Shown here: piece after piece, positions 1 to 9,737 of the stretch
How the letters are laid out: every line of letters begins with the position of its first letter
Numbering within the stretch: the first letter of the stretch is position 1
Origin: Sutterella massiliensis
Lineage (GTDB): Bacteria > Pseudomonadota > Gammaproteobacteria > Burkholderiales > Burkholderiaceae_F
Reading direction: 5' to 3'
DNA: 64,000 bases
Assembly (NCBI RefSeq): GCF_016899755.1
Contig: NZ_JACJJC010000008.1
Span: 62,001 to 126,000 of the forward strand
The notes under the pieces: model-generated
What the model saw: the letters and a program-made list of their open reading frames with translations, nothing else
Told to the model about the DNA's origin: nothing
Database searches by the model: none
Made by a program: the position numbers and the translations under genes

Positions 1-629
1 GGCGACGCTTCGGCGCCCGGCCAATTCATCGGAAGTGCCATGAGCTCGTAAAAGCCAGAATCGACGCCACAAAGATTGAGATTTTCCAATATCGGGACGC
101 CGTAGGAAAGTGCCGCCCGGTGCGCGGGCAGCGCTTCACTTTCGACAGGATCGATGCTCGGCACATCGACACCAATGAGGCGAACGCCTGCAGCGACAAG
201 ACGGCGCACCGCATCCGGGTCGATGGTACGGAATCGCCCGCTCCAGCCTTCCGGCAAACGTGAGCGCGTCTTGATAAGCAGTCGCTCGCAGCAAACGCGC
301 GTGCACGCCGCATCCTCGAAAAAGTCCGCTGGGAGCTCCTCAAAACGTATGGGGACCTTCCAAGAAGCGATGCTTGTACTCAGATCGGCCGTAAAGCAAG
401 TGCCCACAAAACATTCGAGCGGCAGCGAAGCGATATCGTCGCCCTCTGCAAAGACATGCAGCGGCGCATCAACGTGCGCACCGTTGTGCACGGAGCTTGT
501 AACAACGGACACGCTCACCGTCCCCTCAGGCGATGCACTCCGCTCGGCTCGAAGGGAAAAAGGTTCGTCCCCGGGAAATGTAGGCGAAGCTGCCGACATC
601 GGCGGAGAAATATCGATGAGACGTATCAT
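1..629 (-). CDS. Cyclase family / arylformamidase (KynB-like), 3' end cut by window
   Basis: Reading the minus strand from an ATG at 629 gives 209 residues with no stop before the window edge, so the C-terminus is missing. The N-terminus (MIRLIDISPPM, then TFPGDEPF) and the metal motif HNGAHVDAPLH, with His48, His52, Asp54 and His58, are typical of the cyclase/kynurenine formamidase family. That family hydrolyses N-formylkynurenine or related amides with a divalent metal. The later stretch RLIGVDVPSIDP also fits. A GGTG stands a few bases before the ATG. The gene is divergent from the nitroreductase at 727. No other kynurenine-pathway gene is visible here, so KynB itself is only the closest named relative; a general cyclase is equally possible. 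Confidence 0.85.
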   Translation of the reverse strand, partial: MIRLIDISPPMSAASPTFPGDEPFSLRAERSASPEGTVSVSVVTSSVHNGAHVDAPLHVFAEGDDIASLPLECFVGTCFTADLSTSIASWKVPIRFEELPADFFEDAACTRVCCERLLIKTRSRLPEGWSGRFRTIDPDAVRRLVAAGVRLIGVDVPSIDPVESEALPAHRAALSYGVPILENLNLCGVDSGFYELMALPMNWPGAEAS

Positions 630-726
630 TTTTCACCAGGTCCATCGAGGCGCGCCGCACGTGCTCTCAACCGCTCGAGCTCGTGCGTCGCGTCAGCATG
701 CCGTTTGTAGATCAAAGGAGTTTGCC

Positions 727-1284
727 ATGACGCGTCCGGAATTTGCGCAACAAATTGCATCCCGCCGTTCGACTTCGCCAAAGCATTTGCTCGAACCGAG
801 CCCCTCGGCCGATGTACTTGAAGCTGCGGCAGCCGCGGCCTTCGCTGCGCCCTCGCATTTTTCTGTTTTCCCCGTTCGCTTTGTCATCATCGAAAACCGC
901 GAGCGCCTAGCGCATCTCTTCGAAGCGGAGCTGCCTGCGGATGCCGACGCCGAAAAACATGCCAAAGCGGCTGGCAAGGCCAAGAAAGGTCCCATGCAAA
1001 TTGCGGTCGTGATTGCGGAAAATCCGAACGACACACCACGCGAACGTATGGAGCGATCCATGACGGCGGGCGCAGCGCTTGCGAATTTCCTCAACGTGCT
1101 CCATAAAGCAGGCTTCGGCGGCAAGACGGTCTCGGGGCGCGCCTTCCGAGCGCCCGACGGTCTCTACGACCCCGAAAAAGAGACGCTCGCCGCTTTCATC
1201 ATTTGCGGCACGCCCGACGAAGAGGCGCGATGCGCTTTTGCTCAGCCGCGCGAAACTTCCAAGACGTTCTTCAGCCGCTGGTAG
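727..1284 (+). CDS. Nitroreductase family protein, YdjA-like
   Basis: A 185-residue protein close in length to E. coli YdjA (about 183). The family binds FMN and uses NAD(P)H to reduce nitro compounds or quinones; the physiological substrate is usually unknown. Family landmarks are an N-terminal RRSTSPKHLLEPSPS, the segment AAPSHFSVFPVRFVII, the helix TAGAALANFLNVLHKAGFGG and the C-terminal FIICGTP. The start at 727 is supported by an AAAGGAG ribosome binding site at 714-720. The open frame extends upstream to 154, but that part is antisense to the cyclase gene and has no signal. The last 14 bases overlap the 3' end of the convergent DUF72 gene. Confidence 0.85.
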   Translation: MTRPEFAQQIASRRSTSPKHLLEPSPSADVLEAAAAAAFAAPSHFSVFPVRFVIIENRERLAHLFEAELPADADAEKHAKAAGKAKKGPMQIAVVIAENPNDTPRERMERSMTAGAALANFLNVLHKAGFGGKTVSGRAFRAPDGLYDPEKETLAAFIICGTPDEEARCAFAQPRETSKTFFSRW

Positions 1285-2356
1285 CGGCGAGTCCGCGAAC
1301 GACAAGGTCTGCGACCGCCGCCATCGTTTTAGGTGCACACCCTTCGGCCTTGTTGTTCGCCACCATGAAGGCCTCGACACGGCTGCGTGCCGCGCGAACG
1401 AGCACGCCCGCGAGAAGTGCGCGCGTGACGGGGTCTGCAGCGTGAATAACGTCGAACGGATGCCAGTCACGCTTGGCCGTATCGTAGAAGCGGTGCGCAG
1501 CGAGCGACCAACGAATGATGACGGTGCCCGAAAACCGCCAGTCGGGATCGAAGACGTCGTTGTCAATGTCCTTCGCACTCGCGCGAACCCCCGTTTCGTA
1601 GTACCGCAGCGCATCGATCTGTCGGCGCACGCCCGGCATTGCCGGATGGAGCCCGAGCACGGGGCGGATCCCGTATTCCTTCATGACATTCATCATGCGC
1701 GGCGTCAGGAGCTCGTAGTTGCGAAATTCGGCTGCAAGCGTATACCCCGCGATGTTCGCCTCCCGCAGTCCCTTGAAGTACGCACCGATGCGCTCAACAA
1801 GCGCTTGGCGCGAAACGACATCCCGAAGCACAGCGTGCGGAAAAGGTGAAAACTGAAAAACGAGCGGCCCCGCCTTGTCTCCCAAACCTGCTTGAACAGG
1901 CGCAAGGAAATTCCGCTGCGCAAGCGTCACGTTGAGATAGTTCGGATTCTCTGCATGCGGACGGCCGTTTTCGTAGCGCAGATAGGGGTCCGTCGTCTCT
2001 CGCGGCGCCTTCACGAGAAAGCGGAAATTCTGCGGCACCTGTTCGGCAAACGCAGCGAACGCACCCGCGTCGAGCGGTCGGTAGAAATTCCGGTCAAGAC
2101 CGACCGTTTTGAAGATCGGATATTGCGCGTAAGCACGCAAGCCAAGCGACGCAAGCGCTTTTGAGCCGCTGCTTCGCCCGTAAACGATTCCTCGCCATCC
2201 AGGAAAGTTCCAACTTGATGCGCCAAGCCGCACGGTCAGTGGCAAACGCTCGGCAATTTCAATAAGATGCGGATCCTTCTGCATCGGCACCGGCAACGCC
2301 GATTCGTTCGGCGAATTGTCAAACAGCGTTTCAACCGCTTTGGTCTGCATCTGCAT
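1271..2356 (-). CDS. DUF72 domain protein (YecE-like)
   Basis: A 361-residue DUF72/YecE-family protein of unknown function; the fold resembles a TIM barrel. Recognisable family features are RLGASSWNFPGWRGIVY near the N-terminus, FRFLVKAPRETTDP, and the central VFQFSPFP segment. The frame stays open up to an ATG at 2488, but those extra residues look non-coding. I prefer the ATG at 2356 (followed by another at 2350), preceded by a weak ACGAGAA. The 3' end overlaps the nitroreductase gene tail to tail. It is divergent from the response regulator at 2581. The function cannot be told from the sequence. Confidence 0.8.
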   Translation of the reverse strand: MQMQTKAVETLFDNSPNESALPVPMQKDPHLIEIAERLPLTVRLGASSWNFPGWRGIVYGRSSGSKALASLGLRAYAQYPIFKTVGLDRNFYRPLDAGAFAAFAEQVPQNFRFLVKAPRETTDPYLRYENGRPHAENPNYLNVTLAQRNFLAPVQAGLGDKAGPLVFQFSPFPHAVLRDVVSRQALVERIGAYFKGLREANIAGYTLAAEFRNYELLTPRMMNVMKEYGIRPVLGLHPAMPGVRRQIDALRYYETGVRASAKDIDNDVFDPDWRFSGTVIIRWSLAAHRFYDTAKRDWHPFDVIHAADPVTRALLAGVLVRAARSRVEAFMVANNKAEGCAPKTMAAVADLVVRGLAATSG

Positions 2357-2507
2357 TTCTCGTGAATTCGATACCACTTTCACGATACTAGCGCTTCCAG
2401 ATCGGGAAGCACCGCCAGGACCGACATCTGCACCCAACTGGCCCCAAATACGCCGATACATCCCCGAACACCGAGACAAACTGCCCATATCGGCCGCGAA
2501 AGCCCTC

Positions 2508-2516
2508 TGCTAAACT
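2508..2516 (+). promoter_or_regulatory. Candidate extended -10 promoter for the FixJ-type regulator
   Basis: The motif TGC-TAAACT (extended TG at 2508-2509, hexamer 2511-2516) lies about 65 bases before the regulator start in the 2357-2580 divergent gap. No good -35 element is visible. The same GCTAAA core recurs before several other genes in the window. Confidence 0.4.
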
Positions 2517-2580
2517 CGACTGAAATGGTTGCAGAAAACTACCGCTCCGATAACACGGCAACCGACATAACAGAGTCCTT

Positions 2581-3264
2581 ATGACCCCTTACATCCCGCT
2601 GGTTCACCCCGTCCTCCAAGACCGTCAGGGCACTTTGCCCGGACCTGTCTGGGTGGTTGACGACGATGACGTGCGCGATTCGATCGCGTTTGCTCTGCAG
2701 ACGCGCTTCAATGTCGTCATGCACCCGTCGAGCGACCAACTTCTGAGCCGCGCCGAGCTCTCGCAGCCCGGGTGCATCATCATTGACATGCATGCTCGCG
2801 GCATGAACGGCTTGGATTTTCTGCACTATCTCAATGTGCAGCGAAGCCCTGCTTCCGTTATTTTCCTGTCATCGCACGCCACGGTTCGTACGGCGGTTGC
2901 GCTCATTGAAGCTGGCGCGGCCGGCTTCTTCGAAAAACCCGTCGACCCGGATCAACTTGCGCCGGCCGTTGAGAAGGCGCTTCAGCTCGCGCGCCGCAAA
3001 GATTGGAAGTTGCAGCTTAAGGAGCTCGTCGAAGTGCTCTCGCACCGCGAGCGACAAATCTTCGAATTTGTCAGCCAGGGCCTCAAAAACAATGAGATTG
3101 CCGAAAAGCTCTTCCTTTCGCAGCGCACGGTAGAAGTGCATCGCGCCCATATCACGCGCAAGATCGGCCAAGCCGCACCCACGCGCATTCTCTATGAGTT
3201 GAGCCTCGCCAACGACGACGGCATCTTCCCAATTCCGCCCAAGAAGCGCGCCAAAGAAGACTGA
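2581..3264 (+). CDS. FixJ-type two-component response regulator (REC + LuxR HTH)
   Basis: A 227-residue regulator with an N-terminal receiver domain (about residues 22-136) and a C-terminal LuxR-type helix-turn-helix (about 152-208, containing LSHRERQIFEFVSQG and NNEIAEKLFLSQRTVEVHRA). The phosphorylation site looks complete: acidic pocket Asp27-Asp30, phospho-acceptor Asp69 in CIIIDM, Ser98 in FLSSHAT and Lys119 in FEKPVD. This arrangement matches FixJ/TtrR/DctR-type regulators of respiratory or dicarboxylate genes. No sensor kinase lies next to it in this window. The start at 2581 has only a weak upstream Shine-Dalgarno. An IS element follows 66 bases after the stop. Confidence 0.88.
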   Translation: MTPYIPLVHPVLQDRQGTLPGPVWVVDDDDVRDSIAFALQTRFNVVMHPSSDQLLSRAELSQPGCIIIDMHARGMNGLDFLHYLNVQRSPASVIFLSSHATVRTAVALIEAGAAGFFEKPVDPDQLAPAVEKALQLARRKDWKLQLKELVEVLSHRERQIFEFVSQGLKNNEIAEKLFLSQRTVEVHRAHITRKIGQAAPTRILYELSLANDDGIFPIPPKKRAKED

Positions 3265-3285
3265 AACGTACAAAGTCCCGTATGA

Positions 3286-3301
3286 ACGCCCATTCGGGCG
3301 T
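3286..3301 (+). terminator. Short hairpin after the FixJ-type regulator
   Basis: ACGCCC and GGGCGT (3286-3291 and 3296-3301) form a perfect 6-bp stem with a 4-base loop just after the regulator stop. No T-run follows, so it may be the remnant of a terminator separated from its tail, or simply an mRNA 3' hairpin. The IS begins about 30 bases later. Confidence 0.35.
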
Positions 3302-3364
3302 GCTCTAAGTCGTAGCCTTAGAGGTTAGGTCCCAAACTCCCGGATAACTGATCCCTAGAGTCGG

Positions 3365-5092
3365 TTATCGAAGAGTACGAGGCGGGTTCGCCAAACCAAG
3401 CAGCGCGAGCATATCGCGCTGCTTTTTTGTCAACGTACGAACAACCCAGGCATTGCCGTCTCTGCGGCGTTCCGCGCGAATTTTTCGCAGAATCGTCATC
3501 AGCACATCCAGGGAATTCTTCGGGATTTTTACGTCCGAACCGGCAGCGTTCCGTTTCGCCCGCTGAAGCATCATCAGCCGCAGCGAGGCGGCAATCGTGC
3601 AGACAAGAAGCCTGCCCAAGTACGTTTTCCCCGTACAGCGCATGCGTGCTCCGTCCACCCAATTTTTAAACTGATTGAAGTCCTGTTCGACGACGTCGCG
3701 CATGCGGTAGGTCTTGAGTGCTGCAAACGGATTGGGCTCCACATTGCTTCGAATGACGAAACGGCCTTCGTAGCGAACGGTCTTGCTTATGGCGTCGTCA
3801 TCGCGCAGCCACGCGGTCTTGCCGGCAGCGTCCTGATGCTCCTTGAGAAAAGGCCTGCAGGCGCTCCACAACTCCGGCGAGACGCTTCGTCTTTCCTTCT
3901 TGGCCTTCAGGACCTCTTCGACTTTCCGGACGATATCGGCCATCGCAGCCTCATCCTCGCCGGGGTAGCGATAGAGGTGGACAAACACTTTCTGAGTGAC
4001 TTGCCCGCTATCCGTGTCCTGCTTCCAGGGCTCCTCGTACGTTCTGGCATAAACGCCGCACTCGGCGTCATAGAACGCGACATTGCGAAGCGACTCGCTG
4101 TACGCGTCAAACTTGTCTCTGATCGCACCTTCGACAAGGCGCACGCCCTGAACGAACTTGATCTCCTGATTGATGAGCTTCTGCACATTGAGCAGAGAAC
4201 TGTATCCGCGGTCGTGAACCAGCACGACGTTGTCGAGTTCGAGCTTGGCCGCCTGCATGTGATAGAGGATCGTTTTCAGCGCGGTTACGTCATTGACGGA
4301 CCCCTCATAGGCATGGGCGAAAACGATTTCTCCGTCAGCCTGGTCGCAGACGAAGGTGTAGTTGATTTGTTTGAGATCGGGATCTCGTTTGGCGTGACCG
4401 TACTTGGCGACGGGAATCGTCTCCGAATAGGTCGAGATCGACGTGTTGTCCAAAGCGTAGGTCAGGTGCGTGCCCTTGGTGTTTTGCAGCTTTGCGACGT
4501 GTCTGCGCTGGAAGAAATCCTCGAAGCGCTTCTCATCGACCTTGTCGAGCAGTTCACTGATTCGCTGATCTCCCAACGGCTTCGTGTGCTTGAGATAGAC
4601 GCCGCAGTTCCACTCGCGATAGGCGGCCATGCTTGAGGAAGTATCAAGCTTGTAAATCGCCAGGTGAAGAAGATCTCGCGCATCCTCGCGGCCAAAAACG
4701 TCGGCCAGCGAGCCGTAAAGACCGCTGGATTCCGCCAGGGTTTCGGCTGCCCAGGTGACACCGATGTGAAGCATGTCGTCACGTTCGACATCTTCCGGGT
4801 TGGCCTTGGGACCGAGCGAATCGGGAAAGTCGCCCTTATACGTCGCCTCATCGACCAAGCGCTTGTCTGCGCTGAAATAAAGCGGGATCCCGGCATATTG
4901 CGGGAACGCCTTCAGAAAGCCTTCGCTCGGCTTGACGCGTCCGTCGTCGTAGAGCCGACCGACATAGCGCTTAGCGCTGCGGCGGGTGATTTTTCGGACC
5001 GGATCCCACTTCGTTTGATAGGCCTTGATGTAGGTGAGACCGTTGGCATTGGTTTCCGCCGTGAAGTACCAATTCTGCTGTCCGTTGCTCAT
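3365..5092 (-). CDS. IS1634 family transposase
   Basis: An intact 575-residue DDE transposase. The likely catalytic triad is Asp215 (YALDNTSIS), Asp294 (LVHDRGYSS) and Glu469 (RDVVEQDFNQFKN), the spacing expected for IS1634/IS4-superfamily enzymes. The N-terminus (WYFTAETNANGLTYIKAYQ) and the C-terminal KKQRDMLALLGL are also family-like. It starts at an ATG with AGGGATC about seven bases upstream. The frame has no stops or frameshift, so the element may still be active. A terminator-like hairpin at 5141-5177 precedes the gene inside the element. Confidence 0.93.
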   Translation of the reverse strand: MSNGQQNWYFTAETNANGLTYIKAYQTKWDPVRKITRRSAKRYVGRLYDDGRVKPSEGFLKAFPQYAGIPLYFSADKRLVDEATYKGDFPDSLGPKANPEDVERDDMLHIGVTWAAETLAESSGLYGSLADVFGREDARDLLHLAIYKLDTSSSMAAYREWNCGVYLKHTKPLGDQRISELLDKVDEKRFEDFFQRRHVAKLQNTKGTHLTYALDNTSISTYSETIPVAKYGHAKRDPDLKQINYTFVCDQADGEIVFAHAYEGSVNDVTALKTILYHMQAAKLELDNVVLVHDRGYSSLLNVQKLINQEIKFVQGVRLVEGAIRDKFDAYSESLRNVAFYDAECGVYARTYEEPWKQDTDSGQVTQKVFVHLYRYPGEDEAAMADIVRKVEEVLKAKKERRSVSPELWSACRPFLKEHQDAAGKTAWLRDDDAISKTVRYEGRFVIRSNVEPNPFAALKTYRMRDVVEQDFNQFKNWVDGARMRCTGKTYLGRLLVCTIAASLRLMMLQRAKRNAAGSDVKIPKNSLDVLMTILRKIRAERRRDGNAWVVRTLTKKQRDMLALLGLANPPRTLR

Positions 5093-5127
5093 TTGTGATC
5101 CCTTTTCTTTAGATAGGGATCTGTTTA

Positions 5128-5177
5128 GCAGAAAATTAAAAAGTGCCTGAGTTTCGTTTTAAGAAAATCAGGCACTT
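5128..5177 (-). terminator. Terminator-like hairpin in the IS leader, upstream of the transposase
   Basis: A perfect 10-bp inverted repeat, AAGTGCCTGA (5141-5150) and TCAGGCACTT (5168-5177), with a 17-base loop. Read leftward it is followed by TTTTTAATTTT, as in an intrinsic terminator. It lies between the right inverted repeat and the transposase start. It would therefore stop transcription entering the element from outside, a control known in several insertion sequences. Confidence 0.6.
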
Positions 5178-5295
5178 GATCTGAAATTTAAGACCGAATT
5201 GACCGAAGTCAACGATATCAGGGATCAGCTAACCGGGAGTTTGGGTCTGCTCGATGAGCGGAAAGCGGCTTTTTGTTTGAGTGATAGCTCAGCGG

Positions 5296-5823
5296 TCAGC
5301 GGACGGGGCAGTCGCCATGAAACCGATGGATCGGCACGAGCGGATGCTTCGGACCGTGCCCGCGGCGAGACATCTCGTACTGCTCGAGGACGTATTTCTG
5401 TTCAGCCGAAAGCGACTGCACAAGTTGGGCGCGCGCACTGGCTACACGCTTGAGTGCCGCGGCACGAACCTCCGCGCGTTCGGCACGTCGCTCGAGGCGT
5501 TCCTGCATATCGACGGGTGGCTCGGCCTTCGGTGCGGGCCCAGAACGGAACGCGTCGCGTGCGTCAACGTAAGCCTGCCAGAGCGGCTGCTGCGCCTCGG
5601 TGAGCGTCAGAATCTTGCCCATGGCTTCGTAACTCGGCATGCCGCGCATACGATGGTGCGGCATCGGTGCGGGAGCGCGCTCCTGCGAGCTGTAGCAACC
5701 GCGTTCACCGGGCATCGGCGGCGTCTGATCGTTCCCCTGCCACGGGGCGGCCATAGCGATGCTTCCGACGGCGAGCGCGCCGACAGCTGCGAGCGAGGCA
5801 ATGATTTTCTGGGACTTGCTCAT
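5296..5823 (-). CDS. Spy/CpxP-family periplasmic protein (LTxxQ motif)
   Basis: A 175-residue secreted protein. The N-terminus (MSKSQKIIASLAAVGALAVG, ending SIAMAA) is a clear Sec signal peptide with likely cleavage after residue 26. The mature part contains LTLTEAQQPLW, the LTxxQ-like repeat of Spy/CpxP/ZraP proteins, followed by a long, Arg/Ala/Glu-rich helix around residues 105-155. Family members are ATP-independent periplasmic chaperones or metal-stress sensors acting with envelope stress systems. A GAGGAG six bases before the ATG supports the start. It is monocistronic: the IS lies downstream and the assT terminator upstream. Confidence 0.75.
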   Translation of the reverse strand: MSKSQKIIASLAAVGALAVGSIAMAAPWQGNDQTPPMPGERGCYSSQERAPAPMPHHRMRGMPSYEAMGKILTLTEAQQPLWQAYVDARDAFRSGPAPKAEPPVDMQERLERRAERAEVRAAALKRVASARAQLVQSLSAEQKYVLEQYEMSRRGHGPKHPLVPIHRFHGDCPVR

Positions 5824-5941
5824 GACGTACTCCTCTTCATTCGAAAAACAGTCGGGAAAGGTCGTCTTCCCTTGTTGAGATGTACTCTATCGAAAGCAAA
5901 ATTAGCTTCGCCTAAGCCGCTGTTACGGGAAATTGCAGACA

Positions 5942-5980
5942 AATAAAAACGCGCGGACGCCTTCTGGGTACGCCCGCGCG
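5942..5980 (-). terminator. Intrinsic terminator of assT
   Basis: Inverted repeat 5951-5959 / 5971-5979 (GCGCGGACG against CGCCCGCGC, one mismatch). Read on the minus strand it is followed by TTTTTATTT. It lies about 150 bases after the assT stop and before the Spy-like gene. Confidence 0.75.
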
Positions 5981-6131
5981 CTGTTTTCGGGATTTTTGGT
6001 CATCGGTGAGCAGTTACGCTTCCAACCATCCCGACGACAAATCTTTACGTTTGTTAAGGGTTTCCCAGCATTCGGACGGAAATCCGCCCTCAGGAGAAGC
6101 CGTCTCCCGTCCGAGATGCTGCTCGCTCTAC

Positions 6132-7943
6132 TCAGTGTTCGAACGCCTTCTTCGGATCAATCACGAGTGCGCGATAGCCCATCGTATTGCGAAGACGCAT
6201 TTCAACAGCCGGCTCGGATTCACCATAACGGAACTCGGTGAGCACCGGGTTGATACCGTCCTTGCCCGTCACGCCGATCGAGGCCCAGTAAACCAAGACG
6301 GAGTTCTTGTCCTTCTGGTACTCAACAGAACTCGTGATGGCGCTGTAGAGCTCGTTGCCGCGCTCCTTGCCGTAGTCCCAAACCTGCTGAACAGTCATGT
6401 TCTTTTGGTCGATCTTGTAGATGACGGCACGCGAATACTTCTCTTCGGGTTTGGCGGGCTGCGTAAAGGCGCGGCCGTCACCGTTGTCGAAGACCGAAAG
6501 GTACAGGATATCGCCCTTACTGAGCTCATCGATCTTCCAGCCCGTGTGCTGCGTCCAGGTCCAGTCGAAATCGCCTTCGCACTTGCCCAGACGGCACTTG
6601 AGCGGCTTGCCGTCTTTGTCGATCGGCGTCAGGATCTTGTCGCGGTAGCGATCGGCCCAGCCGTTCGGAGCCGAGAGGATCCACTTCACTTCCTTGTCGC
6701 GCCCGATCTTGATGACCGAAGACTGATGACGCGAGGAAATGATGATCGAATCGTCAGCTTCATCGTGGTCGACCGAGTTGACGTGCGCCCAATTGCGGCC
6801 GGCACCCGTACCCGTAATGTCGCCGAAAGCGTGCTGCGCTTCGAGCTTGGCGATTTGCTCGGCCGTCAGCGTCTTGCCGACCTGATTGACGTCGATGTTG
6901 AGGCAAACGGCGCCCTGGTCGATCGATTTCAGAACGATGTTGCGGTTCGGGTCGAGAATGTCGAAGAGACGCCACTCGTCGGTCACATTGCCGTTGGCGT
7001 CGACTTCAATGATCACGTCGCGAACGGTGTGCACGCGCGTATTGTCGGGACGACGCAGGTCGGCCGAAGAAACGCGCAGATAGTACTTGCCGTCCTCACC
7101 CACGGCCATCGCATGACTGAAGTCCGCGTAATTGTCGGGTAGCCGACGATCGAAGATCTTGCGGCCCATCAAATCGTACTTGACATAGCGCTGACCGAAC
7201 CCCCAAGAGAGCGCACCGTCAGGATTCTGATGGAAGCCCATCATGATGCCCGAACGATAGATATCGCGCGGATCGTAGATGCGATCGGGCTGCAGGTACC
7301 AGCGCACCTCACCCGTCGTATCGATCACGGCGTTCTGCGGATAGTTGTTCCACTCAAGCGCACCGCCCGTCGGATTGTTCCAGGTCGCACGCACGCCCTT
7401 GGGCGAAGCAGGAATCAGATTGTTGATGAGATAGAGACGATCGCCAAACTCGGCGGGCGCCCTTTTCTTTACTTCGACATCAAAAGTCTTCACCGGTGCG
7501 GCGCCGCCCCAGGCCGGATCGAGGTAGACGGGGGGCGTCCAGATCTTATAGGTCTCCGTCTTCTTTTCCTGCTTGCCCTGGAAAACGCGTGTGTAGCTCA
7601 CTTCCACCGTGTTGAGGTAGTCGGCATACAGGCCGAAGACAGGAATGCCGCCGTGCGTACGCAGCGCCGTCGGACCGACATCGTATTCAATCGTTTGACC
7701 GTTCTTCTTCGGCACGATTCGCACATGCGCGTCAAGCAGCACATAGCCGCCGTTGCGGATGACGGAAGTGAGCGGCGCGATGTCGTAGGGGTTGCTAACG
7801 ACTTCGCCGAGTTCACCCTGCGTCTTAAAGCCCACTTTGGTGCCGCTCGGGCCACCGATGGCCCAAGCGGAAGTCGTTACGGCGAGCGAAGCCGTCAAAG
7901 CGGCAGACGTCCATACCACTCTCCATTCAAGGCGCTTTTGCAT
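6132..7943 (-). CDS. assT: Periplasmic aryl-sulfate sulfotransferase
   Basis: A 603-residue AssT. It transfers sulfate from one phenolic sulfate ester to another phenol in the periplasm through a sulfohistidine intermediate, without PAPS. The signal peptide ends near Ala28 (TSAWA). By analogy with the E. coli CFT073 enzyme, the active-site residues are His277 (FSHAMA), His387 (NWAHVNS), Arg405 (SSRHQS) and the catalytic His466 (TQHTGW). The conserved disulfide pair appears as Cys450 and Cys455 (CRLGKC). An AGGAG eight bases before the ATG supports the start. Unlike the uropathogenic E. coli locus, no dsbL/dsbI genes flank it, so the disulfide must be made by Dsb proteins encoded elsewhere. 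Confidence 0.95.
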   Translation of the reverse strand: MQKRLEWRVVWTSAALTASLAVTTSAWAIGGPSGTKVGFKTQGELGEVVSNPYDIAPLTSVIRNGGYVLLDAHVRIVPKKNGQTIEYDVGPTALRTHGGIPVFGLYADYLNTVEVSYTRVFQGKQEKKTETYKIWTPPVYLDPAWGGAAPVKTFDVEVKKRAPAEFGDRLYLINNLIPASPKGVRATWNNPTGGALEWNNYPQNAVIDTTGEVRWYLQPDRIYDPRDIYRSGIMMGFHQNPDGALSWGFGQRYVKYDLMGRKIFDRRLPDNYADFSHAMAVGEDGKYYLRVSSADLRRPDNTRVHTVRDVIIEVDANGNVTDEWRLFDILDPNRNIVLKSIDQGAVCLNIDVNQVGKTLTAEQIAKLEAQHAFGDITGTGAGRNWAHVNSVDHDEADDSIIISSRHQSSVIKIGRDKEVKWILSAPNGWADRYRDKILTPIDKDGKPLKCRLGKCEGDFDWTWTQHTGWKIDELSKGDILYLSVFDNGDGRAFTQPAKPEEKYSRAVIYKIDQKNMTVQQVWDYGKERGNELYSAITSSVEYQKDKNSVLVYWASIGVTGKDGINPVLTEFRYGESEPAVEMRLRNTMGYRALVIDPKKAFEH

Positions 7944-9630
<1,687 letters not shown>

Positions 9631-9686
9631 CCCGCGATTATCTGAGCGCACAAGGGAGACCGCATGAGCTCCCTGTAACTGCCTGG

Positions 9687-9718
9687 GCCCGCTTCAAAAA
9701 CGAAGCGGGCTTTCTTTT
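9687..9718 (+). terminator. Intrinsic terminator of purB
   Basis: A perfect 9-bp stem, GCCCGCTTC (9687-9695) and GAAGCGGGC (9702-9710), with a 6-base loop, followed by TTTCTTTT. It lies between the converging purB and modC genes. Confidence 0.9.
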
Positions 9719-9737
9719 GCGTTCCTCGCTGAAGGCT

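Larger units (their letters stand above)
3331..5245 (-). mobile_element. IS1634-like insertion sequence
   Basis: A 1,915-bp element bounded by inverted repeats of 26 bp that match at 24 positions (3331-3356 and 5220-5245; each end starts CCCAAACTCCCGG going inward). Both mismatches lie in the inner half. It carries one transposase gene, transcribed leftward. The flanks, ...TTAGGT on the left and TCTGCT... on the right, show no obvious target-site duplication. It sits between the converging 3' ends of the FixJ-type regulator and the Spy-like gene and interrupts neither coding sequence. Confidence 0.88.

Noticed and set aside
154-726. N-terminal extension of the nitroreductase frame
   Set aside because: Overlaps the cyclase gene antisense; the AAAGGAG at 714-720 marks the ATG at 727.
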